A stretch of 5,001 nucleotides of DNA. It comes from Streptosporangiaceae bacterium. GTDB taxonomy: Bacteria > Actinomycetota > Actinomycetes > Streptosporangiales > Streptosporangiaceae. Under the pieces are notes generated by a model that did not search any database, was not told the origin of the DNA, and worked only from the letters and a program-made list of their open reading frames with translations. This document shows positions 1-4,872 of the stretch, one piece after another; the stretch's first letter is position 1; each line of letters starts with the position of its first letter. The translations under genes and the position numbers were made by a program. The stretch spans positions 1 to 5,001 of the forward strand of contig JAICWX010000502.1 in the NCBI GenBank assembly GCA_025934635.1. Direction: 5' to 3'.

Positions 1-683
1 ATCGCGGCGTCCAGGTCCTTCTCGAACGGGACCCGGCCGGTCAGGCACTCGTACAGCACGCAGCCGAGCGAGTACTGATCGGCCAGCCCCAGCACCGAGG
101 TGCCGCGGATCTGCTCCGGCGCCACGTAATCGATCGTGCCCAGGAACTGGCCGGTCGAGGTCAGCCCGCTGCGGGACATGGCGTGCTTGGTGATGCCGAA
201 GTCCGCCAGGTACACGTGGTCGGGATCGGCGTCGTCGCTGCCCCGCTCGATCAGCAGGTTCCCCGGCTTCACGTCCCGGTGCACCAGGCCCCGGCGGTGG
301 GCCGCGTCGAGCGCGCGGGCCGCCTGGCCGACCAGGAACAAGGCGGTGGCGGGCAGGATCCGGCCGCGCTTCTTGATCATCTGCCGCATGTCGGTGCCCG
401 AGACGTACCGCATCGCGATGTACAGCAGGTTGTCCTGGGCGCCCATGTCGTAGATGGGGATCACGTTGGGGTGGTTCAGCGAGGCCGCGATCCGCGACTC
501 CTCGAGGAACCGGGCCCGGAACACGTCGTCGTCCGCCAGTTCCGGGGCCAGGACCTTGAGCGCGATGACACTGCTGAGCCGGAGGTTCTCCGCCTGGTAG
601 ACGACGCTCATCCCGCCGCGGCCGAGCACCGAGCGCACGCGGTAGCTGGCAAACTCGTCCCCGACCAGCGGCAATCCCGCCAT
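1..683 (-). CDS. Ser/Thr protein kinase, PknB-like (N-terminal part, runs off the left edge)
   Basis: This is a Hanks-type kinase that transfers phosphate from ATP to Ser/Thr of target proteins. The window holds residues 1-227, read from ATG at 683 down to base 3, with two more bases of the next codon. Visible motifs in order: glycine loop LGRGGMSVVY (20-29), ATP-anchoring Lys43 in IALK, helix-C Glu62, catalytic loop HRDVKPGN (135-142), DFG (161-163), and APE (188-190) with D202 of helix F. All catalytic residues are present, so the enzyme should be active. The activation loop between DFG and APE has several Ser/Thr (S170, S172, T175-T177, T183) suited to autophosphorylation. An acidic insert (GSDDADPD, 148-155) lengthens the loop before DFG. 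No membrane segment lies in the visible part; any transmembrane or sensor domain would be off the edge. The start is supported by the GGGAGGGA ribosome site at 691-698. Kinase identity is certain; which paralogue it is cannot be told. Confidence 0.96.
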   Translation of the reverse strand, partial: MAGLPLVGDEFASYRVRSVLGRGGMSVVYQAENLRLSSVIALKVLAPELADDDVFRARFLEESRIAASLNHPNVIPIYDMGAQDNLLYIAMRYVSGTDMRQMIKKRGRILPATALFLVGQAARALDAAHRRGLVHRDVKPGNLLIERGSDDADPDHVYLADFGITKHAMSRSGLTSTGQFLGTIDYVAPEQIRGTSVLGLADQYSLGCVLYECLTGRVPFEKDLDAA

Positions 684-690
684 TGCCTGC

Positions 691-698
691 TCCCTCCC
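691..698 (-). promoter_or_regulatory. Ribosome binding site of the kinase gene
   Basis: The minus strand reads GGGAGGGA, a strong purine-rich Shine-Dalgarno match, ending 7 bases before the ATG at 683. It fixes the kinase start, because the encoded protein then begins 19 residues ahead of the glycine loop, as is usual for this family. Confidence 0.7.
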
Positions 699-762
699 AC
701 CGCCCCCGTCGCGGCCGGAAACCGGTAACGATCCCCTTCCCTGCCCGTCACCGAGAATGGGC

Positions 763-776
763 CTTCTAGCAAGAAG
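763..776. repeat. Short perfect inverted repeat upstream of the kinase
   Basis: CTTCT and AGAAG face each other across a 4-base loop (AGCA). The repeat overlaps the proposed -10 of the kinase promoter, a typical position for a repressor site. A 5-bp stem is short enough to arise by chance, so the call rests mostly on position. Confidence 0.3.
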
Positions 777-801
777 TACTGGGAAAACGGGCGGCCGTCA
801 A
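773..801 (-). promoter_or_regulatory. Candidate promoter of the kinase gene
   Basis: On the minus strand TTGACG (801-796) matches five of six bases of the housekeeping -35 consensus. It is followed after 17 bp by TACTTC (778-773), a weak -10 that keeps the leading TA but lacks the final T. Transcription would start near 766 and leave a leader of roughly 80 bases before the kinase ATG. The -10 overlaps a small inverted repeat (763-776), which could be an operator. This is consensus matching only. Confidence 0.33.
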
Positions 802-948
802 CGCCGGACGGAAAACCGAAATACGACCTTGATTATGGAACGCGAAGGACCGGAACGGAACGCAGTAAGGTCCCGGGAAAGCGCCGGAGATGTCCCGCCG
901 GTCCCACTGGTAACGCGGGCCGTGGAGGCCAAGGCGGGAAGCCAGACT

Positions 949-985
949 CGTTCGGTCGGAAATTGATTTTAAATTATCCCGAACG
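949..985 (-). terminator. Hairpin downstream of the MFS gene, possible terminator
   Basis: CGTTCGG (949-955) and CCGAACG (979-985) are perfect 7-bp inverted arms. Inside them AATT (961-964) can pair with AATT (972-975), leaving a 7-base loop. On the minus strand the structure begins 15 bases after the MFS stop at 1001, where a terminator would sit. There is no run of U after the stem, so it is not a classical intrinsic terminator. Actinobacterial terminators often lack that tract. The hairpin could instead protect the mRNA 3' end. Confidence 0.42.
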
Positions 986-1000
986 GGGTGGCCTTTTACC

Positions 1001-2275
1001 TCATCCCGGCACCGAATCGGGGTCCTGGGCCGGGCAGCTGACGTCACTGTCAGCTTCCGCCTGCGGGGCGGCTTTGCGCAAGCGGGCCGCGTACCCGGCC
1101 GTCCACAGCCCGATCCCGCCGATGATGGCGGTCAGCGCGACGAACGCGCCGGTCTTCCCGGCGGCCGCGCCGAGCCCGGCGGCCAGGTACGGCGCCGCGA
1201 AGCCCAGGTAGGCCAGGGCGTAGTAGCAGGCGATGACCGCGCCCCGCTCCCCCGGCGCCGCGAGGTGCTCGGCCTGCCGCAGCCCCGACACCAGGCACAG
1301 GCCGTAGGCCAGGCCGAGCAGGATCGCGGCGAGGCCGGCCAGCACGCGATCCGGGCCGGCCACCGCGGCGATCCCGACCGCGGTGCCCGCCGCCCCGCAC
1401 GCCAGGCCGGCCACCGCCCCGGTGAGCGGGTTCCGCAGCCGCCGGGCGAACGGCTGCACCGCCACCCCGGGCGCGAACGACAGCGCCGTCATCAGCCCGG
1501 CGAACCCGGCCGACAGCGAGCCCGCGCCGGTGACCTCCTCCGGCAGCACCACGATGGCCAGCGCCACCGAGCCGAACACCAGCGGGCTGGCGGGCGCGAC
1601 CGCCAGCCAGAACGGCCCGGTGCGGACCGCGGCCGGCGGCCACCGCCGCGCGTCCCGGCGGCTCCCGGATCGCCGGGACCGGGGAGCCGGGGCCGCCGAG
1701 GGGGTGCGCCCGAGCGCGGCCGCGGCCGCGGCCCCGATCACCAGGTGCGGCAGGTACGGGATCACCAGCGGGTCAGGCGCCCACTGGGCCAGCAGGGCCG
1801 CCGCAATCGGGCCCAGCCCGAACCCGGCCGTCAGCGCGAGCGCCGACCGCCGCGCGCTGGTCCCTTCGTCCGAGCCCGCGCGGGGCGATACCTCCTGCAC
1901 CCACGCGGTAGCGGAGCCGAACACGACGCCCGAGCACAGCCCGGCCACGGCCCGTCCGGCGGCGAGCATCGCCAGCGACCTCGGCCCGAGCACGAACAGG
2001 AGGGTGGCCACCGGCGACAGCGCCACGAAGGGCCAGACCACCGGACGCCGCCCGAACCGGTCGGAGGCGGGCCCCCCGATGAGCAGGCCGGGGATCAGCG
2101 TCAGCGCGTAGACCAGGAACAGGCCGGCGACCTCGCCCGCGGTCAGCCTGAGCTCATGCCGGTAGACGATGAGCATCGGCGAGAACTGGTTGGCACCCCA
2201 GCCGACCGCGAACATCGCGAAGGCGATCGTCATCCAGGCCCGCGGGGCCGGCCTGGTGATCGTGGTGGTAGCCAT
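1001..2275 (-). CDS. MFS-family transporter, probable drug/small-molecule efflux pump
   Basis: This is a 424-residue inner-membrane secondary transporter of the major facilitator superfamily. About twelve hydrophobic helices fall in two blocks of six (roughly 16-190 and 220-398). They are joined by an Arg/Ser/Pro-rich cytoplasmic loop at about 191-218, the usual 6+6 plan. The MFS motif A is clear between helices 2 and 3: GPASDRFGRRP (68-78). The C-terminal tail (from about 399) is hydrophilic. The substrate cannot be read. Export is inferred from motif A and from the divergent ArsR-like regulator, an arrangement common for efflux pumps. I chose ATG 2275 over the in-frame GTG at 2326, because the extra 17 residues are Arg-rich and the longer start would run through the divergent promoter. 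GGAGG lies only one base before ATG 2275, too close to be ideal, so translation may be leaderless from the TAGGGT box. An Ala-rich stretch in helix 6 comes from a GCGGCC triplet repeat (1716-1733). Confidence 0.9.
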   Translation of the reverse strand: MATTTITRPAPRAWMTIAFAMFAVGWGANQFSPMLIVYRHELRLTAGEVAGLFLVYALTLIPGLLIGGPASDRFGRRPVVWPFVALSPVATLLFVLGPRSLAMLAAGRAVAGLCSGVVFGSATAWVQEVSPRAGSDEGTSARRSALALTAGFGLGPIAAALLAQWAPDPLVIPYLPHLVIGAAAAAALGRTPSAAPAPRSRRSGSRRDARRWPPAAVRTGPFWLAVAPASPLVFGSVALAIVVLPEEVTGAGSLSAGFAGLMTALSFAPGVAVQPFARRLRNPLTGAVAGLACGAAGTAVGIAAVAGPDRVLAGLAAILLGLAYGLCLVSGLRQAEHLAAPGERGAVIACYYALAYLGFAAPYLAAGLGAAAGKTGAFVALTAIIGGIGLWTAGYAARLRKAAPQAEADSDVSCPAQDPDSVPG

Positions 2276-2282
2276 GCCTCCG

Positions 2283-2288
2283 ACCCTA
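2283..2288 (-). promoter_or_regulatory. Candidate -10 box of the MFS gene (leaderless layout)
   Basis: The minus strand reads TAGGGT, fitting the actinobacterial TANNNT -10, seven bases before the ATG at 2275. That spacing would put the transcription start at or next to the A of the ATG, giving a leaderless mRNA. No good -35 is seen 16-18 bp further up. A perfect TTGACA exists on the same strand at 2304-2299 but is only 10 bp from this box. Confidence 0.4.
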
Positions 2289-2296
2289 ATCCGGAA

Positions 2297-2321
2297 ACTG
2301 TCAAATCTCCGTATGACTGTC
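2297..2321. promoter_or_regulatory. Candidate operator between the MFS and ArsR-like genes
   Basis: ACTGTC occurs twice in direct orientation, at 2297-2302 and 2316-2321, 19 bp apart (about two helical turns). The same stretch can be read as an imperfect inverted repeat, CTGTCA (2298-2303) facing TGACTG (2314-2319), five of six bases matching. It lies midway between the two facing -10 boxes, where a bound regulator would block both genes. The ArsR-like protein encoded at 2341 is the natural candidate; this is inferred from position. Confidence 0.4.
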
Positions 2322-2328
2322 CTCACGC

Positions 2329-2334
2329 TACGCT
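2329..2334 (+). promoter_or_regulatory. Candidate -10 box of the ArsR-like gene (leaderless layout)
   Basis: TACGCT fits TANNNT and ends six bases before ATG 2341, the spacing expected when the mRNA begins at the start codon. No proper Shine-Dalgarno sequence precedes this ATG; GGGG at 2335-2338 is too close. No clear -35 is visible. Confidence 0.45.
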
Positions 2335-2340
2335 GGGGTC

Positions 2341-3048
2341 ATGGACCCGGACGCTGACCTGGCCTCGGTGGCCGCCCTGATGGCCGACCGGAACCGCGCG
2401 CAGCTGCTCCTCACCCTGCTCGGCGGGGTGCCGCAGTCGGGTTCGGCGCTGGCCGAGGCGGCCGGCATCTCCCGCTCGCTGGCCAGCGCGCACCTCAAGA
2501 AGCTGGTCGCGGGCGGCCTGGTCCGGGCCAAGCCGAACGGGCGGCAGCAGCTCTACTCGATCGCCTCCGAGCCGGTAGCCGACGCGCTGGAGATCCTGAT
2601 CCTGCTCGCGCCCGCCAGCAAGGTCAGCTCGCTGCGCGACGCCACCCGGGCGAGGAGCCTGCGCTGGGCGCGGATGTGCTACGACCACCTGGCCGGCGCG
2701 GTCGGCGTGTCGGTCACCGAGGCGCTGCTCGATCGCGGCCTGCTCGGCGAGCAGGACGGCGCTTACCTGCTGGGACCGCGGGGTGCGGCGGAGTTCGGCC
2801 GGTTCGGCATCGAGGTAGACCGGCTCGACCGGCAGACCCGGCCGCTGCTGCGGCCCTGCCGGGACTGGAGCGAGCGCCGTTTCCACCTGGCCGGCAGCCT
2901 GGGCGCGGCGCTGACCAGGACCATGCTCGAGCGGCGGTGGATCGCCACCAGGGAGGCCAGCCGCATCGTCACGGTGACCGAGGCGGGCCTGGCGGGCCTG
3001 CTGGACTGGCCCGGCGCGGACCTGGCCGCCCTGCGGTCAGCCGCCTGA
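2341..3048 (+). CDS. ArsR-like winged-helix transcriptional regulator
   Basis: This 235-residue cytoplasmic DNA-binding protein has an N-terminal winged helix. The helix-turn-helix falls around residues 33-56 (SGSALAEAAGISRSLASAHL), and a basic wing with a Tyr follows (NGRQQLYSIA, 66-75). After a linker (80-100) comes a C-terminal ligand or dimer domain of about 130 residues. It is marked by RMCYDHLAG (111-119), RPLLRPCRDWSERR (167-180) and HLAGSLGAAL (182-191). From memory, this larger type of ArsR/SmtB-like regulator, with CYDHLAG and C-x-DW motifs, is common in actinobacteria and differs from the ~100-residue metal sensors. Cys113 and Cys173 sit in those motifs and could bind a ligand or sense redox state, but no ArsR metal-site motif (such as CVC) is seen. 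It is divergent from the MFS transporter and probably regulates it and itself. The 3' end overlaps the MarR gene by 12 bp. The ATG is chosen because the protein is complete and the TACGCT box sits at leaderless distance. Confidence 0.88.
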   Translation: MDPDADLASVAALMADRNRAQLLLTLLGGVPQSGSALAEAAGISRSLASAHLKKLVAGGLVRAKPNGRQQLYSIASEPVADALEILILLAPASKVSSLRDATRARSLRWARMCYDHLAGAVGVSVTEALLDRGLLGEQDGAYLLGPRGAAEFGRFGIEVDRLDRQTRPLLRPCRDWSERRFHLAGSLGAALTRTMLERRWIATREASRIVTVTEAGLAGLLDWPGADLAALRSAA

Positions 3049-3510
3049 AGCCTCGTTTCCCGCCGCGGCGCTTCCTGCTTCCGGGCCCGCGGCGTTGTCG
3101 CGGAGCCTGGTCAGCAGGGTTCCGAGCTGGCTGACCTCGGCCTCGGTCAGGCCGGCCCGCAGCCGCCGGTCGAAGGCGGTGGCGGCGTCGCGCAGGCGAA
3201 GGAAGAGCGCGTCGCCCGCCGGGGTCAGCTCGACCAGGTGCAGGCGGCGGTTGGCCGGGTCGCGGCGCCGCGTCACCAGGCCGGCCGACTCCATCGCGTT
3301 CAGGTGGTGGCTGAGCGTGGCCCCCTGGACCCCGACCGCCCCGGCCAGCTCGCGCTGGCTGGCCCGCGTCCCGCTCTTCAGCGAGATCAGCACCAGCCAG
3401 ACCGGCAGTGACCCGCCCGCTTCGGCCAGGACCTCGTCGAAGGCGCGGCTGACGGCGCGGGAAACGCTGGCCAGGTGCCGGCCGAGCGGCGGACGGGCGG
3501 GACGGGACAT
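3037..3510 (-). CDS. MarR-family transcriptional regulator
   Basis: This is a 157-residue cytoplasmic regulator of ordinary MarR length, presumably a dimer. The sequence shows the family order: N-terminal dimer helices (1-45, including VWLVLISLKSG), then the winged helix with SQRELAGAVG (51-60). The recognition helix follows at about 62-74 (QGATLSHHLNAME), then the wing TRRRDPANRRLHLVEL (80-95) with the typical D-x-x-x-R pattern and LTPAG. A last dimer helix (121-140) and an Ala/Gly-rich tail end the protein. There is no cysteine at all, so a thiol-oxidation mechanism like OhrR is excluded; a small ligand is more likely. It is divergent from the SDR gene across an AT-rich spacer with a strong inverted repeat, so it probably represses itself and the SDR. 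ATG 3510 has no Shine-Dalgarno but has TAACCT six bases upstream, suggesting a leaderless mRNA. Its stop lies inside the end of the convergent ArsR-like gene. Confidence 0.92.
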   Translation of the reverse strand: MSRPARPPLGRHLASVSRAVSRAFDEVLAEAGGSLPVWLVLISLKSGTRASQRELAGAVGVQGATLSHHLNAMESAGLVTRRRDPANRRLHLVELTPAGDALFLRLRDAATAFDRRLRAGLTEAEVSQLGTLLTRLRDNAAGPEAGSAAAGNEASGG

Positions 3511-3516
3511 GAGCGA

Positions 3517-3522
3517 AGGTTA
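3517..3522 (-). promoter_or_regulatory. Candidate -10 box of the MarR gene (leaderless layout)
   Basis: The minus strand reads TAACCT, fitting TANNNT, with exactly six bases before ATG 3510 and no ribosome site between. A weak -35-like TTAGAT (3544-3539) lies 16 bp upstream and runs into the left arm of the inverted repeat. A bound repressor would therefore cover the -35 region. Confidence 0.48.
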
Positions 3523-3541
3523 GCACCACTCAATAGCCATC

Positions 3542-3580
3542 TAATCGTTTGATATCGTATGCTTTGATATCTAACGATTA
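3542..3580. promoter_or_regulatory. Inverted-repeat operator island between the MarR and SDR genes
   Basis: The 15-base arms TAATCGTTTGATATC (3542-3556) and GATATCTAACGATTA (3566-3580) are inverted with 14 of 15 positions complementary (T3550/T3572 mismatched), separated by 9 bases. Each arm holds a GATATC core, 15 bp apart. The right core is flanked as TTTGATATCTAA, itself nearly a 12-bp palindrome, a size suited to a MarR dimer. The stretch is strongly AT-rich in very GC-rich DNA and lies between divergent starts. It most likely binds the MarR protein encoded next to it and represses both directions. Confidence 0.72.
3549..3577 (+). promoter_or_regulatory. Candidate promoter of the SDR gene
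   Basis: TTGATA (3549-3554) matches five of six bases of the -35 consensus, followed after 17 bp by TAACGA (3572-3577), a weak -10. An alternative -10 is TATGCT (3558-3563), which fits TANNNT but lacks a -35. Either choice lies inside the inverted repeat, so repressor binding would exclude RNA polymerase. The exact hexamers are uncertain. Confidence 0.35.
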
Positions 3581-3581
3581 C

Positions 3582-3589
3582 GGGGAAGG
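3582..3589 (+). promoter_or_regulatory. Ribosome binding site of the SDR gene
   Basis: GGGGAAGG ends six bases before ATG 3596, a good Shine-Dalgarno with standard spacing. It fixes the SDR start and contrasts with the neighbouring divergent genes, which have none. Confidence 0.68.
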
Positions 3590-3595
3590 TGCATC

Positions 3596-4426
3596 ATGAA
3601 CGACCATGCCGAGGCCAAGCCGCTGAGCGGGCGGGTCGCCCTGGTGGCCGGCGCGAGCAAGGGCATCGGCGCGGCGACCGCCGCCGAGTTCGCCGCGGCG
3701 GGGGCCGCGGTCGTCCTCGCCGCGCGGGACGCCGCCGCGCTGAAGTCGGTCGCCGAAGGCATCGAGGCACGCGGCGGCCGGGCGCTCGCGGTCGGTACCG
3801 ACGTCACCGACCCCGGCTCGGTGCGGCGACTGGTCGAGCAGGCCGTGGCGACGTTCGGCCGGCTCGACACGGCGTTCAACAACGCCACTGCGGGCCCGCT
3901 GCCGGCGCCGCTCGCGGACATCGACCCGGACGAGTTCGACCTGGGCATCGCCACCAACGTCCGCGGCACCTTCCTCGGGATGAAGTTCCAGATCCCGGCC
4001 ATGCTGGCCAGCGGCGGGGGCGCGATCGTGAACATGGCCTCGCTGGCCGGGGTGACCGGGGTGGCCAACCTGGCGGCCTACGTCGCGGGCAAGGCCGGGA
4101 TCATCGGGCTGACCAAGGTGGCCGCGCTGGACTACGCCGACCAGGGCATCCGGGTCAACGTGGTGGCGCCGGGGCCGATCCTGACCCACCACCTCGAGGC
4201 GGCCGGCCCGCAGGCCCAGCGCGGGGCCGCCCTGGCCACGCCGATGCGGCGTGTCGGCACCGCCGCCGAGGTGGCCCGGACGGTGCTGTGGCTGTGCTCG
4301 GAGCAGTCCTCGTTCATCACCGGGACCGTCCTGCCGGTCGACGGCGGGCAGGCCGCCGGAGTCAAGCCGCCGCAGATGTACCGCCCGGGCCAGCCGATGC
4401 CCGAGCCCCCCGCGTCTCCGGCCTAG
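3596..4426 (+). CDS. SDR-family NAD(P)-dependent oxidoreductase
   Basis: This is a 276-residue classical short-chain dehydrogenase/reductase with a Rossmann fold that interconverts alcohol and carbonyl groups using NAD(P)(H). Motifs in order: cofactor glycine motif AGASKGIG (18-25), Asp69-Val70 next to adenine, NNA (95-97), Asn121 (TNVRG), Ser149 in NMASL, Tyr162 and Lys166 in YVAGK, then the APGPI turn (191-195). The Asn-Ser-Tyr-Lys tetrad is complete. Arg44 after the second strand (AARD) suggests a preference for NADP(H). The ending ITGTVLPVDGG (241-251) is the usual SDR close. About 25 further residues form a Pro-rich, probably unstructured tail. The fold resembles FabG-like and glucose-dehydrogenase-like SDRs, but the substrate is unknown. 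The gene is divergent from the MarR gene and is probably its target; a xenobiotic or reactive carbonyl substrate would fit but is a guess. Its TAG stop overlaps the convergent VOC stop. Confidence 0.94.
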   Translation: MNDHAEAKPLSGRVALVAGASKGIGAATAAEFAAAGAAVVLAARDAAALKSVAEGIEARGGRALAVGTDVTDPGSVRRLVEQAVATFGRLDTAFNNATAGPLPAPLADIDPDEFDLGIATNVRGTFLGMKFQIPAMLASGGGAIVNMASLAGVTGVANLAAYVAGKAGIIGLTKVAALDYADQGIRVNVVAPGPILTHHLEAAGPQAQRGAALATPMRRVGTAAEVARTVLWLCSEQSSFITGTVLPVDGGQAAGVKPPQMYRPGQPMPEPPASPA

Positions 4427-4848
4427 CCTCCCGCGTCCCCCGGCCCAGCCCCCGCGGCCTGGCCCTGGCCGTCCGCGTGACAGTGCCCGAGGTCGACAAT
4501 GCAGAAGCGGTTGCCTTCGGTGTCGGCCAGCACGATGAAGTCCGGGTCGCGGGGAAAGCGGTCCCAGTCGACCCGCCGCGCGCCCAGCGAGACCAGGCGG
4601 TCCGCCTCCGCCTCCTGCTCGGCGGCGCTGGCGACGTGCAGGTCCAGGTGGTGCCGCGGGTAGTTGTCGGGCGGCGTCTCGCTGGCCTGCAGCGCGATCA
4701 TCGTCCCGGTGCCGCCGGGCGGCGCCAGGAGCCTGCCCCAGCCGGCGAACCCGTCGTCGCGCACCCGGTAGCCGAGCGCCGCGGACCAGAACTTCTCGGC
4801 CCGCGCGCGGTCAGTGACGCCCAGCACGACCACGCCGAAGGTCAGCAT
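4423..4848 (-). CDS. VOC-superfamily (glyoxalase-like) protein
   Basis: This 141-residue protein has the vicinal-oxygen-chelate fold of two beta-alpha-beta-beta-beta units. Visible marks: the opening strand with VTDRARAEKFWSAALGY (11-27), typical of unit one, HHLDLHV (66-72) starting unit two, LVSLGARRVD (85-94), and the closing LADTEGNRFCIVDL (107-120). It resembles the Glyoxalase_6-type domain (family recalled, not searched). Members include dioxygenases, glyoxalase I-like enzymes, resistance proteins and binding proteins. Candidate metal ligands are His67 or His71 and an acidic residue near the end, but a full set is not certain, so no reaction is assigned. The Gly/Ala-rich tail (about 125-141) is probably disordered. 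GAAGG at 4862-4858 serves either this ATG (9-base gap) or GTG 4851 (6-base gap), which would add one residue. It lies 24 bases after the GNAT-like stop and may be co-transcribed with that frame. Its TAG stop overlaps the SDR stop in CTAG. Confidence 0.86.
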   Translation of the reverse strand: MLTFGVVVLGVTDRARAEKFWSAALGYRVRDDGFAGWGRLLAPPGGTGTMIALQASETPPDNYPRHHLDLHVASAAEQEAEADRLVSLGARRVDWDRFPRDPDFIVLADTEGNRFCIVDLGHCHADGQGQAAGAGPGDAGG

Positions 4849-4857
4849 CACGCACCG

Positions 4858-4862
4858 CCTTC
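4858..4862 (-). promoter_or_regulatory. Ribosome binding site of the VOC gene
   Basis: The minus strand reads GAAGG. It is 6 bases from GTG 4851 and 9 bases from ATG 4848, two adjacent in-frame starts. Both spacings are workable, so the site supports the gene but does not decide between the starts. Confidence 0.5.
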
Positions 4863-4872
4863 TTTCGTATCG

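Larger units (their letters stand above)
684..1000. other. Gene-free spacer between the kinase and MFS genes
   Basis: These 317 bases are less GC-rich than the flanking genes and lack convincing coding. The short open frames on both strands (plus 757-966, minus 766-1047) have no recognisable domain and no good ribosome site. The spacer lies upstream of the kinase and downstream of the MFS gene, both on the minus strand. It holds the candidate kinase promoter and its inverted repeat, a GGAACG element present three times (837, 852, 857), an 8-bp palindrome TCCCGGGA at 871-878, and the long hairpin at 949-985. I recognise no structured RNA class. Confidence 0.55.

Noticed and set aside
183..728. 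Plus-strand open frame opposite the kinase
   Set aside because: Low-complexity product rich in Val, Arg, His and Gln, antisense to a complete set of kinase motifs; a shadow.
837..863. Three GGAACG copies, resembling ECF sigma -35 elements
   Set aside because: No suitable -10 partner (CGT/GTC type) at proper spacing and no plus-strand gene downstream; probably chance in purine-rich spacer DNA.
757..1047. Small open frames on both strands in the kinase-MFS spacer
   Set aside because: No recognisable domain, no convincing ribosome site, and the minus frame overlaps the MFS 3' end out of frame.
1716..1733. GCGGCC repeated three times within the MFS gene
   Set aside because: It simply encodes an Ala run in helix 6; such repeats are routine in very GC-rich coding DNA.
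2299..2304. Perfect TTGACA -35 on the minus strand ahead of the MFS gene
   Set aside because: The only TANNNT box is 10 bp away, and at 17 bp the sequence is GGAGGC, not a -10. More likely part of the operator repeat.
2276..2326. Upstream GTG start at 2326 for the MFS gene
   Set aside because: It would add an Arg-rich 17-residue extension unlike an MFS N-terminus, lacks a ribosome site, and would place coding over the divergent regulatory elements.
1265..2380. Long plus-strand open frame (371 codons) opposite the MFS gene
   Set aside because: Its product is dominated by Arg, Gln, Gly and Pro with no domain, while the minus frame shows MFS helices and motif A. It is a GC-driven shadow frame.
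3578..4192. Minus-strand open frames opposite the SDR gene
   Set aside because: No domain and biased composition; the plus strand encodes the complete SDR tetrad.
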